Positions 23,356 through 36,330 are shown, counted from the stretch's first letter. The stretch: 64,000 nt of DNA from Magicicada septendecula (GCA_034769895.1 CM068372.1:439646958-439710957), one strand, 5' to 3'. Notes: generated from the sequence alone by a model not told the origin. Numbers and translations are program-made.

Positions 23356-23774
23356 TACAGATTAAAATATATTACCTTTTTATCCGTCGTGTGACTTCTT
23401 ATTGTTTTTATTTAAATTACGCGTTTCGAAGCACAATTTAAATTCATAATAAGCAGGAATAAGCATAATAAGCGTTATTGACAAATTCATAATAAGCAGG
23501 AATGGACAGCTATCGGTTGTAGGGCGTTGTGATGAGGCTGTGGAGGGGTTGCAGGCAGTGCGTCGTGAGCCAGCAAAGGGTGCGCACCCAGACATCGGTT
23601 CACGTGTGTAGTGTGGTTTACTTTAATGTGTAATAGTTTAATTCTAATGTGACAACGACGTCCACACGGGACTGAAATCTGAAGATGAGGCCTTGTGTTT
23701 CGAAACGCGTAATTTAAATAAAAAACAATAAGAAGTCACACGACGGATAAAAAGATAATATATTTTAATCTGTA
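23356..23774. repeat. Inverted repeat with hammerhead-like motif, family c
   Basis: The arms at 23356-23435 and 23694-23774 are inverted copies, sharing TTTCGAAACGCGTAATTT or its complement and AAGAAGTCACACGACGG. The 258-bp spacer contains ATTCATAATAAGCAGGAAT twice (about 23443 and 23489). The right side keeps a complete hammerhead-like motif; the left arm begins inside it. This is the same architecture as the other PLE-like pairs. Confidence 0.65.
23675..23715 (+). ncRNA. Hammerhead-like ribozyme motif, family c
   Basis: Helix I strand AAAT, core CTGAAGA (23679-23685), an extra T, helix II GAGGC pairing with GTTTC through two G-U pairs, GAAA at 23702-23705, the palindromic CGCG region ending in TA, then the returning helix I strand ATTT. 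Pairing is short but complete. Confidence 0.5.
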
Positions 23775-23869
23775 AAAAATATATAGCCTATATTTATGTT
23801 CATTCACCAATCAATGAATTCATTCTTAATTCACCAATGTACAGATTATAAGTTAAATGTAGTCGCATT

Positions 23870-24210
23870 CATAAGCGAAATTTTATATGTGTACTACGTT
23901 ATTGACAACAAAGAAGTAGTTTCTATGGTAACTCACCGGTTCCCATTTTCGATCACGCACCAGCGATCGGCCGCAAATGTGGGACACGACCTTATAAACT
24001 TTTTCAATGTTAAAATTGTTTGATTCTGTTTGAATCTGCGGCAGTTATCGTTCACCATAGAAAAAATTCTACACACAGACACTTTTCGGAAAATGACTTT
24101 TCTTCATGTTTTAAGGTTTGTAGAATCAGAATCAGCCCTTATCTAGAACATGGGTTATTCGCTATCACCATACTTCCACTTACGGAACATGAAAGTAACC
24201 TGTATCGTCT
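23870..24210 (-). repeat. Dispersed repeat family b, partial inverted copy
   Basis: The minus strand shares long stretches with 32399-33240 and 43290-44100, including CATAAG-adjacent ATGGAAGTATGGTGAT-type sequence, AATCAGAATCAG or its complement, and GTGTACTACGTTATTGACAA. It is truncated relative to both. Confidence 0.65.
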
Positions 24211-24699
24211 CTGCAACTGTGGAAGGTTCACATGGGTGCAGTCTCCGGTGTAAGGTTCCACTACACTCCGGTTCTTTTGTGTGATGGGTAGAGATGAAGC
24301 AATGTTACTAAAGATTGCATACTCCAGGTTACTGAGATTCTGTTAATGGGACACTATTAATAAAAGAAATGGATCTCACAATGTTACTTCACAATGTGCT
24401 CCAACTATGTATGAGTCGCAATGTGGTCGGATCCAAGAGTCTTGGAACGTATTTGCCGAGTCCGGCGATCAGGGGATTTTGAGCAGCCTACCTCGGGCCG
24501 CCCGACCATAGAATCTACGCGCTAGGCATATCAAGGTGTCATCAACATCACGGACACATAGTCCTCTTCGAAGCTGACGAAGACATTTCGATTATTCTTT
24601 TCCTTCATATGCTGTGGAGGGGCGTAAGTCACCACTGCTCCTACGGTCGATCTTCTGTGTTCCGATACTTCCAAGAATCTGAACGCGTGCCTACACTGC

Positions 24700-24990
24700 A
24701 TTCCGTTCCCTTCATAAGAACTTACTCCCTTGAGAACATCAGATACGCTTCGTCTTCATCTTCTACTCTTTCACTTTATCTTGCCTTCCATAGTGTTCGC
24801 AATAAGACAGTTTCTCCTGAACACATTATGAGCCAACTGGCTTTCCTTTCCTTAAAACGTTTCAATAACTTTCTCTTTTCCTCCACCTTTCCCATCACTA
24901 TGGCCCATCTTATCATATCCGTCCAAGGTATATTCTGCAATCTACTCCAAGTTCATACCTCGATACTTTCCAGACAATGTGCCTCCCTAC
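24700..24990 (-). pseudogene. Degenerate LINE C-terminal fragment
   Basis: Minus-strand frames give EEKRKLLKRFKERKASWLI followed by MCSGETVLLRTLWKAR, corresponding to the conserved IKRRK..W.GH.LR...LL...EG block of RTE-like LINEs. It has many frame changes. Confidence 0.55.
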
Positions 24991-26970
24991 ATGCGATGAC
25001 CAACATCACTTCTCCATGCACTTGTCAAGATCCAGGCATAGCTCATTAATAATGTTTAATGTTTTCCCTGCCAGCGAACAATTTTCTATTATTGTTGAAA
25101 GCTACTTTTTACATTTTCTATTATACGTTTTATGTATTAAGTTCACATGCCATCATCCATTATTATGCTATCCATAGTTTCAATTGCAGAGTTATCTATA
25201 ATACGTAACTGTCTGTTGTTGCCCGCCTCATCTCGGAGGAAGATTCTCTTCATGAATGAATCCTTTACGATCCAAAGACCGTCAAGCTTTGTACCCACGG
25301 TTGAAGCCATCTTCAGTCTCAGAACACGTTAATACCGTGATGATGCGGTTGCTACCACTAGCAGGAATGACGTCTAGCAGCCATTACATAACCTTTTGTC
25401 AACTCGATTCTGTTCTGTAGTGCGGTGCTACTTGACGGTTGCATGGATACCCCAGTGGCCAAGAACGATTCTTAAGCTGTTATCTCAGGAGTCCAACTTT
25501 GCACAAGCTGAGTCTATGGCCTTTCTTTTACCTTTCAGCGCGGACACGGAAGCTACCCCTACCTGGGCAGTGTGCCGGTAGCCGTCCGCCACCCACCTTC
25601 CAGCGTAGGACCTCCCACCGATGTAACCCCTTGACAAGAGGAGACCATGCTGAGAGGATAGGGCTCCGAACGTTACATATTCATTGTTACGTCCAGGCTA
25701 GTATACAGGGGCACCTGGCCGGTTACTAATCAGGAACGACACAAATCCTGGCACTCTTTCGTTCAGAACCCCACGATTTGCTGAACACAACGTGTGTAAT
25801 CTAACCATAGTCCCCGTTTACCCCCTCCCACCAACCCTGACAACGTCGAGGCAGTAGGCATCTTGTTATGCTTTAGGACCACCTGGTACTTTGCGTCCAA
25901 GCCTCAGTCACGGAGTTATACTTTAAGTATGATGACGAGTGACGAACGAACGACCAACGAAGGAGATTGGAAATTGCAAAGCAGACTGGGGAAGACCGTT
26001 CTGCTGTGAAGATCACCTTGTACGACCGACTGACTATTCATTAGTTTTGTGTAATCGATTACCACGGTCTGGATGCAGTCCAACAGTTGTCAAACGCGTC
26101 CAGACAATGCCACTATTTATTATCCCATTGTACTGATCCTATAATACACAGTAATACAAATAACAACATTGTCAGCTGTCAAAATATCTCGCACCTACTG
26201 CGTGCGTGGGAATAATATAAACGTAATATACGCTACGTGTATGTGATGTTTATTAAATGTGAAAACGCGGGGAAATTTTGTTTACGAATTTAATTAAAAA
26301 CGTTAGGCTATTTGCTCTATTAAAACGTTGAGCGCGTTGTAAATTATAACGGCCGGCAGTGGAGGGAAATTTTATATTTGGCACAAATTCAAAATCGTTG
26401 CCTACAGCACAAGCGTGTCCCATTGTTTTTAATATAATTTAATAGAAGCCATGTGCCAACACAATCGAATTACATTGAATACAGTTAAACTGTATTCACC
26501 AACAACAACAACAAAAAAGAAATTACATACATTTTATTTAACGAAATTGATTTTATTTTCAAATTAAAACAAGTGTATTTCTGTTTGTTTCTTTATCTAC
26601 TCCGTCTTTTCATGATTTCATTGTCTTCTTCATACCTATTACTGTATATTTATTTTGTACTCTGGATCTAGAATGTGTTTTTATGCCGTGTATCCTGTTG
26701 GTTTACAGGTAGGCCTGTACTGTCAGAAATTAATAAGTAATGAGTAATAAGTAGAATGAGGAGAATGCAATTATAGCCTACATGTCGCCATATTTAGTCT
26801 ATATATTATACAAAACTGTTTCACGGTTGACATCGTCTTTTGCTTCACAACTTCCGCCTTTACTTATCCAAACAATCCTAATCTGTGAGTTCCTTATCCC
26901 TCATTGTTTCCTCCAAGGTCTCCTTCCATTGAACGAGCCAAGGTAAATCTCAGTATTATCTGGACCATTT
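24991..26970. other. No recognised feature
   Basis: The stretch 25400-25900 is GC-richer and has short overlapping ORFs without motifs. The remainder is AT-rich. I support no gene here. Confidence 0.35.
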
Positions 26971-26974
26971 GGCA

Positions 26975-27790
26975 TTTTTCTGTCTGTCTATCTATCTACC
27001 TATCTGTTTGAGATCTCTGTCTCGCGATAAGTTTTGAATGCGGTAACCGACATTCGTAAAACTTCGCACGCCTGTCCATACTTTTACTCTTCATAACCCT
27101 ATTGTTTTTGAGACAGGTTCTTCCAAAAATTGGGAGCGGGCGGAAGACAAAAAAAAACACACACACACGCGCGCGTGCGCATAAAGAATTTCGACGAAAC
27201 CGAAACATCGAAGCATGATAATTTTTTGTAAATAAAAGATTTCTAGACTGTGGGGAATCGAAAGTGTAGAAGCGTTACATTTTTCGATGACGCATTTTGT
27301 GGAATGAACCCCAGCCTAAAAACATTATCATGTTAAAATGTGAGGGATACAAATTTTGAAGAAATCGTAACACTTCATGAAGGATATCAAATTTGTGGTA
27401 ATTTTAACCAAATTTTGAACTTAGTGTTCATTCTTGAAAATTTTAAGATGTGGTGGACTAACAATTGGGTGAAAATTTTGATAAAATCGTAAACATTCAG
27501 CGGCGTATCACATTAATAAAAATTTTAACTAAGATCTGAATTCACAGTTAATGTGTGGAATTTTTAATTTTTTGGGACAGCGAGGGCCAAAACGTGGAGC
27601 AAAAATTTGCTAATTCCATGTAGGATATCAAATTAAAGAGAATGTCTACAAAAACCTGAATAGTGTACAGTTTTAGAAATTTCAAAAATTTGTTTACTCC
27701 AGGCTCAAAATTGGGGTAAAAAAATTTGAAAAAATTGTAAAACCCCATCCGGGTGTCAGACTAAAGGGAATGGTAATGCAAATTCGATTG
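26975..27790 (-). repeat. Degenerate tandem repeat, period about 125 bp
   Basis: About four diverged units occur between 27310 and 27790, each containing a GATATCAAAT-type box, an AAAATTTTGA box and a run of T/A bases. The outer part (26975-27060) holds a CTGTCTATC-type microsatellite and CGCGATAAGTTTTGAATGCGG. Both parts occur in the same order, in inverse orientation, at 44.2-44.7 kb and 63.2-63.8 kb. Confidence 0.65.
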
Positions 27791-27814
27791 TTTGGAACTT
27801 TTAGCGTTTATTGA

Positions 27815-28915
27815 ATGTTTCTTCTTCTGATAGTTCCTATCCGTTTCGGATGTTGGATATCATACAGACTATTTCAACTTCCTGCCCTGCTGCACGGAAT
27901 AAGTCATTTGTATTCATGCCAAACCAGGTCCTTAAATTTATCAGCCATGAGATTCTCGGTCGCCCAACTCGTCTCTTTCCAAGTACTTTTCCCTGTAGTA
28001 TGGATTGCAATAAGTAAAATCTCTGTTCATTTTTCATGAGATGTCCCAGATACTGAAGCTTTCTTATCTTCACTGTGTTAATGACTTCCCTTTCTTTCTT
28101 CATCTTTCAAAGAAGTTCAGCATTAGTTATATGTGCTGCCCATGATATGCTCAGTATTCTACGGTAAAGCCACATTTCGAAAGATTCCAATTTTTTAGTT
28201 GTGCCTTCAGTCAAAGTCCAAGGTTCTACACCGTAGAAAAGGACCGAAAATACGTAGAAGCGTAGAAGTCTCATCTTTGTGTATATTGTTAAATCGTGAC
28301 TTTTGAATAAACTGCTCATTCAAGTGTTCACTGCTCTTGCCTTTCCAATTCTGCTCTTTATTTCTTGAGAGTGGTCCCATTGTTCATTGACTATAGTACC
28401 AAGATATGTAAATTTGCTTACATGTTCAACTGGCCTTTGAACTTGCAGTTCAAGAGTTTGATCTAAGCTTCAGTTTGTGAACTTGTTCTTAGATACAATT
28501 CGTTTTATTAACATTGATGTCCAGACCATATCTACGGCTGCTTTCTGTCACTGTATTCATTAGTTGTTGCAACCCCTCTAAGCTATCTGCAAATATGACG
28601 GTATCATTATTATTATTATTATCCGCATAACGTATGTTATTTATTCTTTCACCGTTCAGAGAACTTCCCAAACACATTCATCTAAAGCTTCTCTAAAAAT
28701 ACCTTCCAAGTAGATGTTGAGTAAAAGCGGAGATAGTATACATCCTTGTCTTACTCCGCACAGAATCTCTATTTCTTCAGTTTTCTCTGTATCTACTCTA
28801 ACCACTGCAGATTGGTTCCAATACAGTGTAGCTATTATCCTTACGTCTTTTCCATCTAATCCAATATTTTTCAGGATATCCATCATTTTCTAATGTTGGA
28901 CTCAGTTAATGGTAT
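27815..28915 (-). pseudogene. LINE family B with poly-Asn inside the YADD box
   Basis: Reading down from 28915: NIGLDGKDVRIIATLYWNQS, EILCGVRQGCILSPLLLNIY (RT domain 4), then RYAD, five Asn codons and DTVIFADSLEGLQQLM. The catalytic YADD is split by an in-frame (AAT)n expansion at about 28602-28622. LFYGVEPWTL and KIRKLQYLGHLMKNEQRFYL follow to RNG and stop at 27837. A frameshift near 28660 and a 5' truncation also break it. Confidence 0.88.
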
Positions 28916-28919
28916 GTTT

Positions 28920-30652
<1,733 letters not shown>

Positions 30653-30839
30653 GCGCGCGTGTGGGGTCACCATTGAGAAACAATAGAGACAAGTGGTTAG
30701 GACCCTTCCCCGCACAGCGGCCAACCCTTGTTGTATGGCAGGCCAGCGCCTCCCCTTGTCGAGTTTCTAATTATACCAATCAAAATGGCATCCAGTGACC
30801 ACACCACTCATTAAACAGTCCGCTGCTGTACTTAAACCG

Positions 30840-31070
30840 AGTACGACGACAAGGACGGCGACGATGACGGTTGGTGGAGGACCGGTTTCGGTGGTCTCTG
30901 CTCGTTTAGCGCAAAATATTGCACTTCCGGAGAAACAATGGCCGCCGCAGCCGCAATTCGCGAGAACAATGGCATAACTACCCCACTTTGGCCGTTTAAT
31001 GCATACATAATGATGTCGGCCGATGATTGTTGCTGCCGCCGCTTTTGCTTTTCGTCCAATTTTTGTGCTT
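30840..31070. other. GC-rich block
   Basis: CGACGACAAGGACGGCGACG and ATGGCCGCCGCAGCCGC make this stretch distinctly GC- and CpG-rich. Short ORFs on both strands lack motifs. It is possibly a regulatory or 5' exon region of an unseen gene. Confidence 0.25.
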
Positions 31071-31235
31071 AAATATTGAACAATAATAGCGTTCTCTACA
31101 AGAATTTTTATGTAGAAACCACGAAAAATATATATATATATATTCAAACACTTTTTGCTACAATCCGTTTCTTGATGTATATATTATATTTAATTTTTAT
31201 AATGAATTTACCTCAAGATATTTCTTTCCTTATTA

Positions 31236-31275
31236 GGAACACGTTTCGAGAACCATTGTGTTCTCATCCTCAGCC
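31236..31275 (-). ncRNA. Hammerhead-like motif, family e, minus copy
   Basis: Core CTGAGGA, extra T, a perfect six-base helix II (GAGAAC with GTTCTC), then GAAACGT. The base expected at the cleavage site is G, which canonical hammerheads do not accept, and helix I is poor. It is probably decayed. Confidence 0.4.
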
Positions 31276-31824
31276 TTCGTGATTTTGCGTCTTGTGAAGT
31301 ATTTGTGTGTTGGCTGGTCGTTATTGTGGTTTCTTGTTGGTCTCTGGTATTTTAAAGTGGTATTATTGTGTGTGATTGTGGTGTATGTATTATTATTTTG
31401 TGTATTTTCGATGTTGAGTACTTTGAAAATTGTGTCATGTTTTGTATTGATTTGTATTTTTGTTCAGGTATTAGTTTGTTTTGTGTTTTATGTTTGTATA
31501 TTTGTAAATTTTCCCATTTGTAAAAAAAAACGTTGTTTTGAACACCTAAACGCATACAAAAACCAGAAATATACCAATCTAATTTGGCCACACATGCAAT
31601 AAACACTGGACATGAATTCCCAGACATAACCAACATGACACTAATTTGCTTTCAAAGCACTCAACACAGAAAATACACAAAATACTAATATATAGGCCTA
31701 CACCACAATCACACACAATAATACCAATTTAAAGCATCAGAGACCAACACGAAATCAAAGCAGCAGCAACCAGCCAACACACATTTGGCTCAAAATTACT
31801 TTATCTCAAAAGACTCAAAATAAG

Positions 31825-31870
31825 GAAGGCTGAATATGGGAACACAAGGCTTCCCGAAACATGTTCCGAA
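31825..31870 (+). ncRNA. Hammerhead-like motif, family e, plus copy
   Basis: CTGAATA in place of CTGANGA (the conserved G is mutated), then helix II GGGAA with TTCCC and GAAACAT. It looks inactive, but helix II is preserved. Confidence 0.3.
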
Positions 31871-32491
31871 TAGGGAGAAAACATCTTGAGGTAAAGTCAT
31901 TACAAAATATATATATAATTACTGTTACTTGTGTGTTTTCTCTCATGCGCCTATTACGTTCAGAGTTACAGCTCTCATAAAACGGACACACACACACACA
32001 CATACACATACCGACAGTATTTGCATAGTCCAGTGGTGTGACAGGTATAAGAAATATCCTCGAACATATTATCCTTTAATTATCCTCGAACATATCATTT
32101 TAATTTTATTATAATCATCGGGGTAATACGAATGTCAACCCATAAGTAGGCCTACACATGACCATTAGCGAAGCACACAATTATTATTTTACTACCATAT
32201 TACTGTCTTTACATCAAATCATTTTTTGGACGAAGTCTGGTTGCCAGGTCGTACGACCTGAGCCGTTTCAGGCGCCGGACTTCGCGACGTATGCGGAAAA
32301 CCTTTTTGACCATCTGATTGACATCTGCGGCGATTCTTCTGGAGACTGACGTACTCCTAAATGTCTTGTTTAACAGTAGCTACTTGGAAGTCTTTTGACT
32401 TCCATGTTTCGTAAGCAAATGGAAGTATGGTGATCGCGAAAAAAGTCGTGTTCGAGATAAGGTCTGATTCTGATTGTACTACCCTCAAAAC

Positions 32492-32606
<115 letters not shown>

Positions 32607-33020
32607 AATTTTTTCTATGCCGAATGATAACTGCCAAAAATTCAAACAGAATCAAATAATTTTTGCATATGTCCCTGAGTTATAAAGAACTGAAGGCCGT
32701 TTGATTCTGGAAAATATCGGTTAAGGGGAAGGGGTAGTTCACCTGCAACGTTTTATGTTTTAACAATAGTAAAGTACTTAAATTTGATAAATAAATGTCC
32801 TGAAAAGAAAGTCATAATAATCCACTGTAGAAAGGTAGATGAAATATCTATAAATTAAAAGGGTAGTCGAAGGGGGAGGGGTTATTTTCTATAAATGAAA
32901 ATGATAGTTGAAGGGGGAGGGAATAATTTTTTATATGTGTACTACGTTATCGACAACAAAGAAGTAGTTTGATGTTAAAACTCCTTCACGTGCTGTTTGG
33001 CCGTGGTCCAATGTTTTCTC

Positions 33021-33072
33021 CAAAATCAGACGTTTCGGCAGTATCATCGACTGTCGTCATCAGTGAAAATCG
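33021..33072 (-). ncRNA. Hammerhead-like motif, family b, copy 1
   Basis: On the minus strand, canonical core CTGATGA, an imperfect helix II with CAGT pairing to ACTG, then GAAA followed by the palindrome CGT and C at the cleavage position. Helix I is limited to about 3 bp. The homologue at 43.9 kb has the better helix II. Confidence 0.45.
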
Positions 33073-33539
33073 AATGCGCTAACGTTAGGTGTTATACGTC
33101 AGTGACCACAGTACTAATGCTGAAGAAAGAAGTAGAAGGAAGTAGTTTCTATGGAAATATTAAATTTCGAAAATGATTTTAAATATAAATCTTAGAACAT
33201 GGAAGTCCTGTATGGTTCTCCATACCGATATTTTTATTACTGTATGCTGCGTGAGATGTACTGTGAAGCAGCTAGGCCTTTCTAACACGGATTTAAGGGT
33301 CTTATTTTGAAACCGCTTCACAACAACACTGCTGGACTTACTTGTCCACAGGCCCAGTCGCGATTGATTACTTTTTTGTGCTTTCCCCGTGTGTCTTCTG
33401 TCCAGGAGCGAACCCTAGTGTTTAACTTTTTGTTCACGATCAGACCATCGACGTTTGGATTAAACGGCAAACAATCGCTGTTCCTCTTAGTAACTGACAT
33501 AGTTCCGTTGGATTTTGTTCTCCACTTTTCCAATTAGAG

Positions 33540-33740
33540 CTGTACGAGTATGTGGGAGCCCTGCGGGTGTGGGTGAGATACGAGGCACCGCTCTGAAGTC
33601 ATACGAAATCTAGTCTCGGTGTGGGGACCCCGCCTGGTAAGAGGAGATTTTTTAGTGGGTGAGAATCCCACACACCGGAAATCCAATCGGAGGTCTCCTC
33701 ATGGTGTATAATGCAGTTTTCCACCTCCACAAAACATTAT
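33540..33740. other. GC-rich unclassified segment
   Basis: A compact GC-rich block (GTGGGGACCCCGCCTGGTAA and surroundings) lies upstream, on the minus strand, of a 71-codon frame at 33318-33533. It could be the 5' end of an unidentified LINE on the minus strand. I see no diagnostic motif. Confidence 0.25.
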
Positions 33741-33779
33741 TTATTTATTATTATTCTTTTTTTTTAACGGCCAACTGAG

Positions 33780-34339
33780 GACCACATGCCAATTTCAATT
33801 CTTTATTCCTTGTTCTTTTCTTTTTCTCCAATATTCTTTCACCTTTTCCCTAATGTCTCTTCTTCCTGTCTTCAGTCCACTTTGAACCTACGTTTTTCTC
33901 TCTCCTACCCTGGACCCCTTCCATTTTTAACACTTTTGCCCGAAAAACTCCTCTTTCAATTGCTTCTTCTGCATTTATATTATTTTTTTCAAAATCTTTT
34001 TTTACTTCTTTAATCCAAATTGATGTTGTCGTCCATCCTATATAAATGTCCGAAAAATACTAGTCTTCTTTTTCTCTTTTTTTCTGTTATATTTTCTATA
34101 CTTTGATACATTTCATCATTACTTCTTAATTTCCAACCTTCTGAAGATTTTCGTGGGCATAATATTTTTCCCTTAAATGTTCGTGAGAAATTTGGGTTTT
34201 TCTGCAGAAATTCTTAAGCCTGTTCTACTGGTAATGTCCTCTAAAAAATTAACTTGTGTTACTGCAGACGTCAGATGTTCAGAAAGTATAGCAAAGTCAT
34301 CTGCGAATGCCAAACAGTTTATTTCAATATGCCTGCTCC

Positions 34340-34383
<44 letters not shown>

Positions 34384-34790
34384 TTTCAGCCCTCAGAGGT
34401 CCAATGTTGGGTGTAAGACATTACTACTCCGATCCGGTATGTCTTTTTAGGTCATCCGCCTCCTTTGTAGTTTTCCTCTTTTTCCTTTTGGACTCTTATC
34501 AATTAGGATTAGTTTCTTAAAGATCCCTTTCATTTAATCCGCCTTTTTTCTTTGTTTCTGCCGCTCTTGGCCGACGAATTTCCACTTTAGTTTTGTTACC
34601 TGACTTGGAACCTCTTTTAGTTTTGTTACATTTTGCGCCCATTCATTTTGTTCCCTCCCTGATATATAACTATTTATGTGCATTTGAGTTTCTGTTATTT
34701 TTGTTATCGATAAACCTTCGTTAAAATCGACATACGCATCTATCACAGGAAGAACTTGTTGGTCAAACATATTACTATTTTAAAAATGTA
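33780..34790 (-). pseudogene. Degenerate LINE fragments with an (ATT)n tract
   Basis: On the minus strand, 34770-34534 reads MFDQQVLPVIDAY and VTKLKWKFVGQERQKQRK, matching the post-RT DQ.VLP..TYG and LKW.W.GH.AR blocks. After an (ATT)n tract at 34344-34382, NCLAFADDFAILSEHLTSAV supplies an RT catalytic box (FADD) and RLVFFGHLYRMDDN a second C-terminal block. The order suggests two LINE copies abutting at the microsatellite, the second keeping FADD intact. Numerous stops are present. Confidence 0.72.
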
Positions 34791-35090
34791 GATAATTCTT
34801 ATTCTTTGTAACGTTGTTTAGTCTGCAACATGGACAAATTGCAACACATTATGGCTGCTTAAATGTCTTTTATGTAACTTAGTTTGTCAAAATACACAAT
34901 TTGCACAGTATAAATACTTAAATATACTCATACATCAAAACAGTACTTGTTTGTGTTAGGTAGACACACAGTCCGACTGTACGTGGGATTCGAACCTACA
35001 GTAATCATTACTTATTAAGTTACTTTAATGAAGAAATTTGTGTTAGTGGTTGAAATCACACTCAGAATATAGAATAAGAATATAGAAAAA

Positions 35091-35462
35091 ATTCCAGTAT
35101 TACAGAAAAGCGGAATTTATAAATTAAAATGTAAAGACTGCAACAAAGTGTACCTAGGTGAGACAGGACGAAAATTCGTATGCAGGTTGTCTGACCACAA
35201 ACGTGGAGAAGGTAATAGAACAACCAATTCGTTATACGCAAGACATTTCATAGAAGACAACCATAAGTTTGTTAATCCTTTGGCAGAATACGAAATTGTA
35301 AAAGTAGTAAATAACACAGTTGAAAGGAAGCTTAGAGAGGAGTTAGAAATATTGAAAGAAAGAGAAAAAGGGTTAGACAATTTAATTAATATTAAAATTA
35401 AATTTGATAATGAAGAAATATTTTATAACATGATTAAGAAGCAAATGATAGAGGACAGATAG
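35091..35462 (+). CDS. GIY-YIG endonuclease domain, C-terminus of a PLE polyprotein (partial)
   Basis: In Penelope-like elements a GIY-YIG nuclease follows the reverse transcriptase and nicks the target. The frame opens with IPVLQKSGIYKLKCKDCNKV (GIY box plus a CxxC pair), then YLGETGR (the YIG box, here YLG), and the conserved Arg and His in CRLSDHKRGE, with ARHFIEDNH further on. It is uninterrupted for about 124 codons to a stop at 35460-35462, with a Lys/Glu-rich tail. The methionine at 35148 is internal to the domain, so no true start is present. The upstream RT is missing. Confidence 0.88.
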   Translation: MPVLQKSGIYKLKCKDCNKVYLGETGRKFVCRLSDHKRGEGNRTTNSLYARHFIEDNHKFVNPLAEYEIVKVVNNTVERKLREELEILKEREKGLDNLINIKIKFDNEEIFYNMIKKQMIEDR

Positions 35463-35566
35463 ATAAGATTAAGAATTATATTGAATAGTACTAATTGGAT
35501 GTTTTAAAATAAGGGTGTGTGACTGACCCACGTGTGTGGAGAGGAAGAGGGTAAGTTTAAAAGGAT

Positions 35567-35607
<41 letters not shown>

Positions 35608-35763
35608 ACTGAAACACAAGGAATTTGCTAGAAAAATATGTAACTGTACAGATGGTGGGACAGGGTTTAGGGGGTGGGGAAGGGTCATTTATATTATAGC
35701 TTGTTGTGTGTGAGCGGGGTGGGGGAGAGGGGTGGAGGGTTGTTTTTACATATTTCCTGTCTA

Positions 35764-35809
35764 TTCCGATCTGACGATGGGCTGTGAAGCTTGAAAGCGC
35801 TAATCGGGA
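35764..35809 (+). ncRNA. Hammerhead-like motif, family a, downstream of GIY-YIG
   Basis: Helix I strand TTCCGAT at 35764-35770, core CTGACGA at 35771-35777, extra T, a helix II region, then GAAAGCGCTA and the return strand ATCGGGA. Helix I keeps 7 pairs, one of them G-U. Helix II is weakened (GGGCT and AAGCT) relative to the 3.5-kb copies. Confidence 0.6.
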
Positions 35810-35989
35810 TAATTTTTATATAGTGGTGTGCAACAGTGATCATTCTGATTATTAAGTTACTATTGAATCGCAACAAAGTGGACTGCACAAACTGTTCACG
35901 ATTAGTAACTAACAATTTTAAACGTATTTTCCACAAAACGGTTTGAAACAGTCTCGGTTCCCTTCAATTCGAACTTCCCCATTAGACTA

Positions 35990-36330
35990 ATGTATTACGT
36001 AGATAAGTCATTTCCTCCGCGAGCGACAGACACGTGGTGCATTAGTTAAAGTTTCAAGGCACGAGGGCGCTTTGTGATCACGAAGCAAAGCAGAGACTGT
36101 GCGGCGACGTGTCAAATAAAGTGCAAATTTCTGATAAGAAAAATCGAGGTCGTCGCTCGCGAGTCGAGTGGCGGTGGACGAGCGCGCGCACGCCTCGCGC
36201 CCCCGCTTGGTATTCATCTTAGAAAACGTTCTTCTGTACAGAGGAGCTTAGAGAGGGTGACTGAGAAGCAGTGGTATTGTCAAGTGGTAGAGGTCTTATT
36301 ATTATTATTACTAAAGGCTGCTGCTGGATA
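35990..36330. other. GC-rich block of unknown function
   Basis: CpG-rich sequence such as GAGCGCGCGCACGCCTCGCG near 36180, without recognisable coding or repeat motifs. A promoter-like host element is possible but unsupported. Confidence 0.25.

Larger units (their letters stand above)
31136..31920. mobile_element. Head-to-head pair of Penelope-like 3' ends, family e
   Basis: The minus-oriented half (31136 to about 31535) and the plus-oriented half (about 31540-31920) both end in the same terminal sequence (AATGACTTTACCTCAAGAT-like), pointing outward. The centre on the plus strand translates as AYKNQKYTNLIWPHMQ followed by GHEFPDITNMTLI, resembling the tail of the PLE GIY-YIG domain (a Lys-rich segment, then GHEFP). 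Both halves hold a hammerhead-like motif near their 3' end. A (TA)n stretch lies at each outer edge. Confidence 0.65.
35086..35850 (+). mobile_element. Penelope-like element 3' end, family a
   Basis: It comprises the GIY-YIG endonuclease tail (35091-35462), a non-coding 3' region with AAGATTAAGAATTA and AATAAGGGTG boxes shared with 53.7 kb, a (CA)n tract at 35569-35606, G-rich sequence, and a hammerhead-like motif at 35764-35809. No RT domain precedes it, so the copy is 5'-truncated. It ties the family a motif to a PLE-type coding sequence. Confidence 0.85.

Noticed and set aside
24560-24600. CTGACGAAGAC near a TTTCG string
   Set aside because: The required GAAA is missing on this strand.
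25255-25335. CTGAAGATGGC on the minus strand, resembling a hammerhead core
   Set aside because: No GAAA follows at a suitable distance and helix II cannot be closed.
31258-31602. 114-codon frame rich in Val, Leu, Phe and Cys, looking like a membrane protein
   Set aside because: It is the antisense reading of the PLE-like 3' region.
34980-35015. GGTTCGAATCCC on the minus strand, a perfect tRNA B box
   Set aside because: No A box or cloverleaf can be built at the right distance, so I do not call a tRNA or SINE.
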